A stretch of DNA of 10,094 nt from an uncultured Clostridia bacterium (GCA_947584775.1 CANPWT010000037.1:1-10094), one strand, 5' to 3'. Positions 1-6,157 are shown, numbered from the stretch's first letter. Numbers and translations: made by a program. Notes: a model not told the origin generated them from the letters alone.

Positions 1-43
1 AATAAATAAGCAAGAATGCAGTTTGCAACGCGGAGTAGGAGTT

Positions 44-72
44 ATGAGGGAGAACTTTGCGGTCTCCCTCAT
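44..72. terminator. Perfect 10-bp hairpin, candidate terminator
   Basis: A perfect inverted repeat, ATGAGGGAGA at 44-53 and TCTCCCTCAT at 63-72, encloses a 9-base loop. It lies just past the stop of the minus-strand DegV gene at 83. Read on the plus strand it is followed by TAATGTTTTTC, a weak U-run. Read on the minus strand no U-run follows. It could end a plus-strand gene lying left of the window, or stabilise the 3' end of the minus-strand mRNA. The stem is certain, the role is not. Confidence 0.45.
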
Positions 73-82
73 TAATGTTTTT

Positions 83-928
83 CTATATCTCTGTTTTGAA
101 AAAGAAAACAGCAAGCAGGCCGGGGCCGGTGTGTGCGCCAATAACTTGGGTTAATTCTATAATCTGTGGGCGGATGTGAATTTGCTCCTCTAAGGCGGTG
201 GCAAGTTGTTTTGCCTCGTCCTCGCAATCGGTGTGGCCAACATAAACATATTTTTTGCTTTTCATTTGACCAACGCAAATGTTAACAAGTTCGGCAATAG
301 ATTTTTTCCTGGACATTACTTTTTTATATTCCACCAATTTGCCCTCTTCACTTACGCGCAAAATAGGCTTAATGTTTAAAATTGTGCCAATAACACCCTT
401 TGCTTTGCTTACCCTGCCGCCACGCACAAGATAGGAAAGTTTTTCAACGGTAAAGAACGCGCACGAATTTTTGCGCACGGATGAGACCTTTTCCACAATT
501 TCTTTAATAGGTGTGTTTTTGTCCATCAACTCTTTGGCGTAAAGCACAAGCATGCCCTCGCCCATGGATGCGTTTAATGAATCTATTACATAAACTTTAT
601 TTTTGTGAGTTTTGTTTAATTCGTCTGCAATTTTTATAATTGTTGCAGTGTTGCCGCTTAAAGCAGATGAAAAACTAATATGTAAAACATCCTCATTTTT
701 TGCAAGCAGACCCTCAAAATATTCGCGGGCGTCCCCCTCGTTAACCTGCGCAGTTTTTGGGTTAGCGCCTGCCTTCATTTTAGCGTAAAATTGTTTTGGC
801 GGAAGTTTTTCGCTTAAATCGTCATAAATTTCGCTATCTAAAACAATTTGTAGCGGAATCATGCTAATATTTAATTCCTTATATAAATTTATTGGCAAAT
901 TTGCCGTTGAATCTGTGCTTAAAATCAT
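83..928 (-). CDS. DegV family (FakB-like) fatty-acid-binding protein
   Basis: This 281-residue protein has the usual DegV length and motif order. It opens with a DSTANL segment (residues 5-11), then FSSALSGN (86-93, the SSxLSG ligand loop), LxRGGR (167-172), IKPIL (186-190) and HTGPG (266-270). Characterised DegV proteins of the FakB type bind one fatty acid and present it to the kinase FakA for phosphorylation before phospholipid synthesis. No FakA is in the window, so the ligand is unknown. The conserved TSQPS loop is replaced by TAQVN (59-63), which is unusual. The ATG is preceded by AAGGAGA at good spacing. That site lies in the 11-bp gap after the methyltransferase gene, so the two are very likely co-transcribed. 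The family call is firm; the specific role is inferred. Confidence 0.93.
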   Translation of the reverse strand: MILSTDSTANLPINLYKELNISMIPLQIVLDSEIYDDLSEKLPPKQFYAKMKAGANPKTAQVNEGDAREYFEGLLAKNEDVLHISFSSALSGNTATIIKIADELNKTHKNKVYVIDSLNASMGEGMLVLYAKELMDKNTPIKEIVEKVSSVRKNSCAFFTVEKLSYLVRGGRVSKAKGVIGTILNIKPILRVSEEGKLVEYKKVMSRKKSIAELVNICVGQMKSKKYVYVGHTDCEDEAKQLATALEEQIHIRPQIIELTQVIGAHTGPGLLAVFFFKTEI

Positions 929-939
929 AATTTCTCCTT

Positions 940-2187
940 TTAATTTTTTATTAATTGCACAACTGTTTCCACACTATTTGTGTTAGGGAACATATCAAAT
1001 GGCTGAATAGATTTTATTGTATAATTGGCTAAAAGATGTTTTAAATCTTTACACAATGCTATTGGATTGCACGAAATGTATATAATTTGTTTTGGCTTTA
1101 AAATGGTTTTTAAGTTTTCACCAACGCCTTTTTTGCTTGGGTCTAAAATTAAACAATCACAAGGCAAAGTACTAATTGTTTTTGTAAAATCCGCACAAAT
1201 ATTTTCCAAATTGGCTATCTTGTTAACCTTTTTTAACTTTTCTGCGCATTTATGGCTGTATTTATTAATTTCCACCCCATAAACTTTTTTAGATTTCTTA
1301 CTAACTATTGCACTTAACAAACCTTGCCCGCTAAAACCATTAACCACAACTGCATTGTCTGGCAATAATTTTAACACGTAATTGTACAGTTTGTTTTGAA
1401 TATTTTGGTTAGTTTGCTGAAAACCAAATAAATCGACAAAATAAGTTAAGCCAAAATCGTTAACTTCAAACTCAGTTATGCCAAAAACGTGTTTTAATTT
1501 TCCGCTAAGCACAACCGAATCTTTGCGCGTGTTTAGAACAAGGAACACGCCAACCTTTTTAGGGTTTAACCCCAAACAAAAATCTTTTAAATTTATTTCG
1601 GTTTGGGACACTACCCCTATTAAAATATTATCAAAAATTTTTCTAATTACCAAATTTTTTACGCTTTTTTGCTCGTTTTTTGGCATATTTTTTAAAAATT
1701 TTTTAAATTTTGTTAAAATTTTATTAATTTCATCATCTGCAAGCATGCAAAAATCCACATCAACAACCTGCTTGCTATCTTCAATGTACAGCCCACAATT
1801 ATCAGCAGATGTGGCAAAACTCATTTTGTTGCGGTAGGCAAATTGTTTTTCGGATTTAATACAAGGCGAAACAACAACATCTAGCCCTAAAATTTTTTTA
1901 ATTGTTTTTTTAACCAGCAGTGTTTTAAATTTTAATTGCTCAGCATAATCCATATGTTGAATAGCGCATCCGCCACAGTTGTAAAAATATGGGCAAGGTG
2001 GGTTAACCCGGTTTTTGCTTACTTTTTTAATGTTGGTTGTTTTGGCATAACACATATTTTTTAGTTGTTTTGTAATTTCCGCTTCCAACGTTTCGCCAAC
2101 AAGCGCATTGCTTATTAATGTTATTTTTCCGTCCAGGTTAGATACGCCCTCGCCATGCATGCCATAATCGTAAATTTCAAAATCCAT
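940..2187 (-). CDS. rlmD: 23S rRNA (uracil-5-)-methyltransferase, RlmD/RlmCD/TrmA family
   Basis: This 415-residue protein should transfer a methyl group from S-adenosylmethionine to C5 of a uridine, most likely in 23S rRNA. Residues 1-60 form a TRAM RNA-binding domain. C65, C71, C74 (CPYFYNCGGC) and C147 match the four [4Fe-4S] ligands of RumA-type enzymes. The C-terminal Rossmann domain carries the SAM loop NGFSGQG (283-289), LDPSKKG (348-354), the catalytic cysteine C373 in SCNP, and the general base E407 in NSVET. Two motif positions deviate: N replaces the usual acidic residue at 283, and DPSKKG replaces DPPRKG. The nucleophile and base are present, so activity is expected. Start is ATG with GGAG five bases upstream. 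Bacillus RlmCD modifies U747 and U1939, but the target here cannot be read from sequence. It leads an operon with the DegV gene. Confidence 0.93.
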   Translation of the reverse strand: MDFEIYDYGMHGEGVSNLDGKITLISNALVGETLEAEITKQLKNMCYAKTTNIKKVSKNRVNPPCPYFYNCGGCAIQHMDYAEQLKFKTLLVKKTIKKILGLDVVVSPCIKSEKQFAYRNKMSFATSADNCGLYIEDSKQVVDVDFCMLADDEINKILTKFKKFLKNMPKNEQKSVKNLVIRKIFDNILIGVVSQTEINLKDFCLGLNPKKVGVFLVLNTRKDSVVLSGKLKHVFGITEFEVNDFGLTYFVDLFGFQQTNQNIQNKLYNYVLKLLPDNAVVVNGFSGQGLLSAIVSKKSKKVYGVEINKYSHKCAEKLKKVNKIANLENICADFTKTISTLPCDCLILDPSKKGVGENLKTILKPKQIIYISCNPIALCKDLKHLLANYTIKSIQPFDMFPNTNSVETVVQLIKN

Positions 2188-2228
2188 ATCACTCCAAACA
2201 AGGTTGAAAATATTTAAAATTTTTTATA

Positions 2229-2258
2229 ATTGTAAATAAATTGTTGAATATTTGTCAA
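2229..2258 (-). promoter_or_regulatory. Promoter of the rlmD-degV operon
   Basis: On the minus strand a consensus -35 TTGACA (2258 to 2253) is followed after 18 bp by TACAAT (2234 to 2229), one base off TATAAT. The predicted start, near 2222, gives a leader of about 35 nt before the ATG at 2187. It is the only good minus-strand match I found in this AT-rich gap. Confidence 0.65.
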
Positions 2259-2281
2259 ATAAATATTAAAATTTGTCAAAA
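2250..2281. repeat. Two operator-like near-palindromes, 21 bp apart
   Basis: ATTTGTCAAAT (2250-2260) and ATTTGTCAAAA (2271-2281) are near-identical copies of a motif symmetric about one base (ATTTG-N-CAAAT). They sit on the same face of the helix, about two turns apart. The first overlaps the -35 of the rlmD promoter and the second lies just upstream of it. Base composition could produce one such match, but two phased copies are less easy to dismiss. No regulator is identified. Confidence 0.35.
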
Positions 2282-2313
2282 TTATACAAAATATTAAAAC
2301 AATATCAAATTTA

Positions 2314-2342
2314 TTGTAAAAAATTTTTAATTGGTGTATAAT
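2314..2342 (+). promoter_or_regulatory. Promoter of the plus-strand degV gene
   Basis: TTGTAA (2314-2319), a 17-bp spacer and a perfect TATAAT (2337-2342) form a good sigma-A promoter. The predicted start near 2349 leaves a leader of only about 16 nt. That leader is almost entirely the ribosome binding site GGAGGG (2356-2361) in front of the ATG at 2365. Confidence 0.72.
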
Positions 2343-2364
2343 AATTTCATCTTATGGAGGGATT

Positions 2365-3282
2365 ATGAAAAAAGTAGGGCTTGTTATAGACAATTCTGCC
2401 GCAATGAGCAGTGAAGATATTGCAAAGGCCAATGTGCAAAAAATTGTGCCAATATCTTTTGTGATTAACAATGAAGAATATTTTGAAAATGAAAATATGA
2501 CTTATCAAGATTTCTTTAACTTTTTAAAAAGGAAAGATGTTACAGTAAGCACCTCTCAGCCTAGCATAGAAATGGTTAAAGATGCCTGGCGTGAAATTTT
2601 AAAAAGTTATGATGAAATTGTATATATTTTGCTTTCAAGCGGGCTTAGCGAGGCGTGCAACAGCGCATTAAACGCTAGCCACCTGCCAGAATTTGAAGGC
2701 AGAGTGTTTGTTGTTAACAATCAGCGTGTATCCTACATGAACAAAATGGCAATGTACGAAGCCAGCCAAATGATTAAACAAAAAAAATCCGCAAGCCAAA
2801 TTAAAGCATATTTGGAAGAACATCGCGGGGAGTGCGGCGCATATATCGCGGTGGACACTTTAAAATATCTTAAAAAAGGCGGAAGAATAACCCCCGCCGC
2901 TGCCGCTATTGGCACATTGCTTAACATAAAACCAATTTTGGCTGTGCATGGCGGAAAGTTGGACGCTTATGCCAAAGTTATGAGCATGAAACAAGCAAAA
3001 AATAAATGCATGGCCGCCGTTAAACGCGAAATTGAGGAAAGGTTTAGCGAGGAAGCCAAACAAGGCAAGGTTTGCATCAGCATTGCCCACACTGTTGAAG
3101 ATTTGTCTAGCCCTGAACTTGCCGCTTTTATTGAAGAAGTTAAGGCATATTTCCCTGAATATAAATTCTTTGTTGGCGACCCACTTCCTCTATTTGTTGC
3201 CTGCCATACCGGCCCTAACGCGCTGGCCGTTGGCTACGCAGTGGATAGGCTTGGTGTTTTAGATTATATGAAAAAACAATAA
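2365..3282 (+). CDS. DegV family (FakB-like) fatty-acid-binding protein, second paralogue
   Basis: This 305-residue protein has the canonical DegV signature set: VIDNSA near the N-terminus, TSQPS (63-67), SSGLS (91-95), TLKYLKKGGR (165-174), NIKPIL (187-192) and HTGP (281-284). By family knowledge it binds a fatty acid in a deep pocket and acts as a carrier for a FakA-type kinase. It is clearly divergent from the DegV protein encoded at 83-928, with different loops and about 24 more residues, so this is not a recent duplication. It has its own promoter (2314-2342) and GGAGGG site and appears monocistronic. The two paralogues point away from each other around one intergenic region and may prefer different acyl chains. 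That last point is inference. Confidence 0.94.
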   Translation: MKKVGLVIDNSAAMSSEDIAKANVQKIVPISFVINNEEYFENENMTYQDFFNFLKRKDVTVSTSQPSIEMVKDAWREILKSYDEIVYILLSSGLSEACNSALNASHLPEFEGRVFVVNNQRVSYMNKMAMYEASQMIKQKKSASQIKAYLEEHRGECGAYIAVDTLKYLKKGGRITPAAAAIGTLLNIKPILAVHGGKLDAYAKVMSMKQAKNKCMAAVKREIEERFSEEAKQGKVCISIAHTVEDLSSPELAAFIEEVKAYFPEYKFFVGDPLPLFVACHTGPNALAVGYAVDRLGVLDYMKKQ

Positions 3283-3394
3283 AATTTTGTATAATATAAT
3301 TTTTAAATTCAAATGCAAAATGCACAGATTTGAACAAATATTACAAAATTATGAAATTAACTATTAATAAAAAAAACAAATAATAGGTGTGGAA

Positions 3395-3745
3395 TTGAAT
3401 AAGTTGTGCTACGATAAGTTGCAACAACTTTTTGCTCTTTTAACCGTTGGAAATGTTTCAATATTCCTAGAAAATATTAATAAAAATATTGAATTTTATT
3501 CTAATATAAATGCGTCAAATGTTCTTTCACTGCTAAAAAAAATTAACACTAAAGAAATTTGTTATATTATTATTTTGGACGGAAACATTACTCAATATCA
3601 AGATGAACTAAGTTTATTAAAGTCAAAGAAAATTCGTTTCTTTGCTGAAATTGATTTAATTGAAGATGTAATTAATGTTTTGATAGACAACTCTCAATAT
3701 GAAGAATTGTTTTTGAAAATTAAAAAAATTTTGAAAGAAAAATAA
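3395..3745 (+). CDS. Hypothetical AT-rich protein, probable TTG start
   Basis: I do not recognise this protein of about 116 residues. It has two cysteines, no predicted transmembrane segment or signal peptide, and a lysine-rich C-terminus. Alternating stretches such as EICYIIILDG and KIRFFAEIDLIEDVINVLID suggest a small alpha/beta fold. A GTG at 3389 is also in frame but lacks a ribosome binding site. The TTG at 3395 has AGGTG five bases upstream and is preferred, which would make the protein start MNKLCYDKL. Codons are strongly A/T-biased (ATT, TTA, AAT, AAA), more so than in the flanking genes, suggesting a poorly conserved or acquired gene. No good promoter or terminator is visible; it may be read from the degV promoter across a 112-bp gap. 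It could be a chance frame in AT-rich DNA, but the length and start site argue for a gene. Confidence 0.55.
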   Translation: MNKLCYDKLQQLFALLTVGNVSIFLENINKNIEFYSNINASNVLSLLKKINTKEICYIIILDGNITQYQDELSLLKSKKIRFFAEIDLIEDVINVLIDNSQYEELFLKIKKILKEK

Positions 3746-3805
3746 TACTAAAAGAAAGCGTTTTATAATTTGACAAGAAAAAATGTAAATGAATAAAAAA
3801 CTTAC

Positions 3806-3834
3806 TTGACAAACTAATAATTTATAGTTATAAT
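3806..3834 (+). promoter_or_regulatory. Perfect consensus promoter for the tRNA-Thr transcript
   Basis: TTGACA (3806-3811), exactly 17 bp, then TATAAT (3829-3834) match the housekeeping sigma consensus at all twelve positions. The predicted start is near 3841. A weaker tandem match, TTGACA (3770-3775) with TAAAAA 18 bp on, lies just upstream. The only gene downstream before a terminator is the tRNA, fitting strong stable-RNA transcription. Confidence 0.88.
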
Positions 3835-3840
3835 AGTTAG

Positions 3841-3945
3841 GTTTGTTGCTTGCTTGTATTTGCAATGTGCAAATTAAAATCTCTTCCTAATCCTAGGCAA
3901 GCAAAACACCTTCCTTTAAATTTTTGGGAGAACATTCTCCCGCAT
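3841..3945 (+). ncRNA. Structured 105-nt leader ahead of tRNA-Thr
   Basis: Between the promoter start and the tRNA lies a leader with three foldable elements. TTGCTTGC (3846-3853) pairs with GCAAGCAA (3897-3904), extendable inward to 11 pairs with two G-U. Inside it, ATTTGCA (3858-3864) pairs with TGCAAAT (3868-3874) around a 3-base loop. A third hairpin, GGGAGA (3926-3931) with TCTCCC (3936-3941) and a 4-base loop, stands four bases before the mature tRNA. RNase P would release this leader. No open frame or T-box-like sequence is evident. It may be a processing aid or a separate small RNA. Confidence 0.45.
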
Positions 3946-4020
3946 GCTACTGTGGCTCAGAGGTAGAGCACCACCTTGGTAAGGTGGGGGTCGCGGGTCC
4001 GATTCCCGCCAGTAGCTCCA
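3946..4020 (+). tRNA. tRNA-Thr (anticodon GGT)
   Basis: The full cloverleaf can be drawn. The acceptor arm GCTACTG (3946-3952) pairs perfectly with CAGTAGC, followed by T and an encoded CCA. The D arm is GCTC/GAGC with loop AGAGGTA. The anticodon stem CCACC/GGTGG (3971-3975, 3983-3987) carries loop TTGGTAA, giving anticodon GGT at 3978-3980 for threonine codons ACC and ACT. The T stem is GCGGG/CCCGC. The T loop reads TCCGATT, so position 55 is C rather than the near-universal U that becomes pseudouridine. Everything else looks like a functional tRNA. Confidence 0.96.
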
Positions 4021-4023
4021 CAC

Positions 4024-4076
4024 AAAAATCCATCGAAACACCTATTTTATAGTGGTTTTGGTGGATTTTTTCTTTT
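4024..4076 (+). terminator. Intrinsic terminator after tRNA-Thr
   Basis: An A-rich 5' arm beginning AAAAATCCATCGAAA (from 4024) pairs, with G-U wobbles, with TTTTGGTGGATTTTT (4056-4070). An inner CTAT/ATAG stem closes a short loop. The run TTTTTTCTTTT follows, beginning within the 3' arm. It starts four bases after the tRNA CCA and should end the transcript begun at 3841. Confidence 0.88.
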
Positions 4077-4116
4077 GTAAATTTTTTGCTAAAATTTTTT
4101 ATAAATTTGCAAAGAG

Positions 4117-4245
4117 TGTCAAAATTAGGTGCCAAAATTTAAAAATTTTTAACGCAAAATTAAAAATTTGCAAATTGCCCAAATTTCGTTCTAAAACGCC
4201 CTAAAACCACCTTCTGATGTCAAAAAGGGTGTCAAAGGGTATCAA
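4117..4245. repeat. Scattered TGTCAAA repeats with a 10-bp tandem copy
   Basis: TGTCAAA occurs at 4117, 4218 and 4230. The last copy is part of an imperfect 10-bp tandem, AGGGTGTCAA (4226-4235) followed by AGGGTATCAA (4236-4245). The DNA between 4077 and 4231 has no supportable gene and consists mainly of A and T runs. The repeats overlap the end of the broken small gene. Their position directly after a tRNA gene is where remnants of integrated elements often lie, but no recombinase or attachment duplication can be shown. Confidence 0.35.
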
Positions 4246-4478
4246 TTTTTTGAGGTGGATATTTTTCCTTGGGGATGGTATCATAGACTTTTAAATCTTC
4301 TTCATTTACCATAATAACTCGCGATATCTTTGCCTGTGTAAAATTCGGAAGAAATGACTAGCCATTTGCCATTTATTGGTTTTTCACTCATAATAGCGCC
4401 GAAATCTCCAACTTTAATCCCCGCTTTTGTGTAAGCGGGTTTTTCTTTAATTAATTCTACTAAATCTAAATATTTCAT
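4232..4478 (-). pseudogene. Small hypothetical gene broken by a +1 frameshift
   Basis: From the ATG at 4478, preceded by a strong TAAGGAG site, the frame reads 58 residues and stops at 4302. Its C-terminus would be the odd DIASYYGK. Removing one G at 4320 (minus-strand GCGAGTT to GCAGTT) turns this into DIAVIMVNEEDLKVYD and extends the frame to a TGA at 4232, for 81 residues. The restored protein has motifs I associate from memory with a small uncharacterised Bacillota family: an N-terminal VELIxEK, a central NGKWLV...SEFYTGKDIA and C-terminal NEEDLKV. It is soluble, without signal or membrane segments, and function is unknown. The break could be a real mutation or a sequencing error. It lies downstream of the protease gene on the same strand, separated by 122 bp of phased A-tract DNA. 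Confidence 0.6.
4420..4448 (+). terminator. Terminator-like hairpin inside the broken gene, opposite strand
   Basis: On the plus strand CCCGCTT (4420-4426), a 6-base loop and AAGCGGG (4433-4439) are followed directly by TTTTTCTTT. This is a textbook intrinsic terminator shape. It sits within the coding part of the minus-strand small gene, where it encodes the KPAYTKAG region. It may catch read-through from the tRNA transcript, or the match may be accidental. Confidence 0.45.
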
Positions 4479-4534
4479 TATATCTCCTTATCTGCTAATT
4501 TACTTTTTGGCTAAAAAATTTTTAAAATTGGGGA

Positions 4535-4602
4535 TTTTTGTGCGATTTTTGATGATTTTTTAATGTTTTTTGCAAATTTTTTAAAATTTTTTAAATTTTT
4601 TT
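4535..4602. other. Seven helically phased A/T-tracts (probable curved DNA)
   Basis: T-runs of five to seven bases begin at 4535, 4546, 4556, 4566, 4577, 4587 and 4596. The steps are 11, 10, 10, 11, 10 and 9 bp, averaging close to one helical turn. Phased A-tracts of this kind bend DNA strongly. The block fills most of the gap between the protease stop and the small minus-strand gene and would lie upstream of the latter's promoter, where it could act as an UP-like element. Its function is not shown. Confidence 0.6.
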
Positions 4603-6064
4603 ATTTTACCGTTTCGAAGTTGGCGGTGATTAGTTGACCGTTGTTGGCGGCGTCTGTGCACTCAATTTCTTGCCCGGCGCGGGAAACATAAATTTTAATG
4701 TTGTCGCCCGGTCTGGCTGTTATTGCCCAATCTGAAAATTGGAAAGCGCGAGTTATTGTGTGTTTTACCCCATTGATTTCTATTGCAGTAATTTTGTCCT
4801 GCGCCTGCAAGCCCATGTTGGATGCAAGCGAATTTTCGTTAACACTTTCAATAATCAATTCGTCCACAATTTGCACACTGCTTGGCGTGAAAATTGCCTT
4901 GCTGTTATCTGGGTAATATTTACTGCTAAAACCAAATTTTAAAACGGTGGCTTTTACCGGCGAATTGATTTTTCTGTTTTGGTAATTGAATATAATATTA
5001 TCTGCAACTTTAACAATGTTGTCAACAGGCAAGGCGTATGCCATGTTGTCTATTTCCTCATCGATAAGTTTTGCGTTTACAATGCCAATTAACTCGCCGT
5101 CAGAATTGAATAAGCCGCCACCCGAATTGCCGCCGTTAACCGCGCTGTCTGTGCGCAACACGCGGTAAACAACCTCGCTGCCGTCCACTGCGTCCATTTT
5201 AATATATTCGCTTTCCACCGACACAATGCCCTCGGTTACGCTGGTGTTGTCCCCCTCTGGATTGCCAATTGCAAACACGCGTTCGGCAACCGAATAATCA
5301 TCTGCAATAGTCACCGCTTTTGCCGTGCTATTGTTGGCTAAAAGAAGCGCAGTTTTTACTTTTAAAACGGCTAAATCGTATGTTATGGATGTGCCAACAA
5401 TTTCGCACGTTACCGCACTTGGTGAATATGTTACTGTTGGGTATCTGCCAAAGTTTGCATCCTCTTTGCTAAAATTTGGGTTTGCGCCATATTGAAATAA
5501 GGTAACTTTGCTTGCAAGTTTGTTGGAGGTTTGGCTTTTTTGCTCGTACACGACATGGTTGTTGGTTAAAACATACGAATATTCGCTTTCCATTTTATAT
5601 ATAACCCCTGCCCCGCACGAAACTAAGGTATCGTTAACATAATACCCGTTTTGATTTTCAATTACCGGAAATTCGCTATAAATATTGACTGCGCTGTTTA
5701 GTGCGGACACAACCGACTGCTGAATTGACTCCGTTTTGCTAAAACTTAAATAATCGCTTATAAAGGTTAAATAGTCCGCCTCGGTATCTTGATATTTGCC
5801 CAATTCAACTAAATCTAGAAAAATTGAACGCAATGTGATGTTTTCCCCATTAGTGCCATTAGTGCCGTTTACACCATTTTCCACTTGAAAGGTGGAAGTT
5901 GTGCCGTCTGAGTAACTGACAACATATTCGTCCACATTGCCCACCCTGCGTGAAAAACTAAAGCCGGTGACATATGGAGCGCTCCCGCAGCCGCCAAACA
6001 AAAACGCAACCGGCAAAATTATAATTAAAACAAACACTAAACAAAACTTTTTAAACTTTTTCAT
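4601..6064 (-). CDS. HtrA/DegP-like trypsin-type serine protease lipoprotein with PDZ domain
   Basis: This 487-residue protein should act outside the membrane on misfolded or specific surface proteins. Residues 1-25 form a lysine-rich, hydrophobic signal ending in FLFGGC, a near-lipobox, so C26 is probably lipid-modified. Residues 33-62 (SYSDGTTSTFQVENG) match a short surface module common in Bacillota lipoproteins. They run into a brief collagen-like Gly-X-Asn stretch (64-75). The protease domain, about 135-350, carries the triad H170 (TNNHVV), D230 (TYDLAVLKV) and S314 (GGNSGGGLF). A PDZ-like domain spans about 395-465 (VNENSLASNMGLQAQDKITAI). Typical HtrA proteins of this group are membrane-anchored by a helix, so the lipoprotein N-terminus is a variation. 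Start is ATG with AAGGTG upstream. It appears monocistronic, preceded by a weak promoter. The family call is firm; substrates are unknown. Confidence 0.92.
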   Translation of the reverse strand: MKKFKKFCLVFVLIIILPVAFLFGGCGSAPYVTGFSFSRRVGNVDEYVVSYSDGTTSTFQVENGVNGTNGTNGENITLRSIFLDLVELGKYQDTEADYLTFISDYLSFSKTESIQQSVVSALNSAVNIYSEFPVIENQNGYYVNDTLVSCGAGVIYKMESEYSYVLTNNHVVYEQKSQTSNKLASKVTLFQYGANPNFSKEDANFGRYPTVTYSPSAVTCEIVGTSITYDLAVLKVKTALLLANNSTAKAVTIADDYSVAERVFAIGNPEGDNTSVTEGIVSVESEYIKMDAVDGSEVVYRVLRTDSAVNGGNSGGGLFNSDGELIGIVNAKLIDEEIDNMAYALPVDNIVKVADNIIFNYQNRKINSPVKATVLKFGFSSKYYPDNSKAIFTPSSVQIVDELIIESVNENSLASNMGLQAQDKITAIEINGVKHTITRAFQFSDWAITARPGDNIKIYVSRAGQEIECTDAANNGQLITANFETVK

Positions 6065-6127
6065 TTTTTCACCTTATGATTATTTTATCAAAAAAATTAT
6101 TTTTAATCAAATATCTATAAATATATT

Positions 6128-6157
6128 ATTATAATACCTATTTTACTTCTGTATTAA
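6128..6157 (-). promoter_or_regulatory. Weak candidate promoter of the protease gene
   Basis: On the minus strand a perfect TATAAT (6133 to 6128) lies 18 bp after a poor -35, TTAATA (6157 to 6152). The start would be near 6121, about 57 nt before the gene. Only the -10 is convincing, and the DNA is very AT-rich, so this is tentative. The poor -35 could mean an activator or an alternative sigma factor is used. Confidence 0.3.

Noticed and set aside
1025..1837. Plus-strand frames opposite rlmD
   Set aside because: The minus strand encodes a complete enzyme with all catalytic residues; the plus-strand peptides have no family features or start signals.
3947..4135. A minus-strand 62-residue frame crossing the tRNA
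   Set aside because: Its C-terminal half is the antisense of tRNA-Thr (peptide LAGIGPATPTLPRW), a well-known kind of spurious translation, and there is no ribosome binding site.
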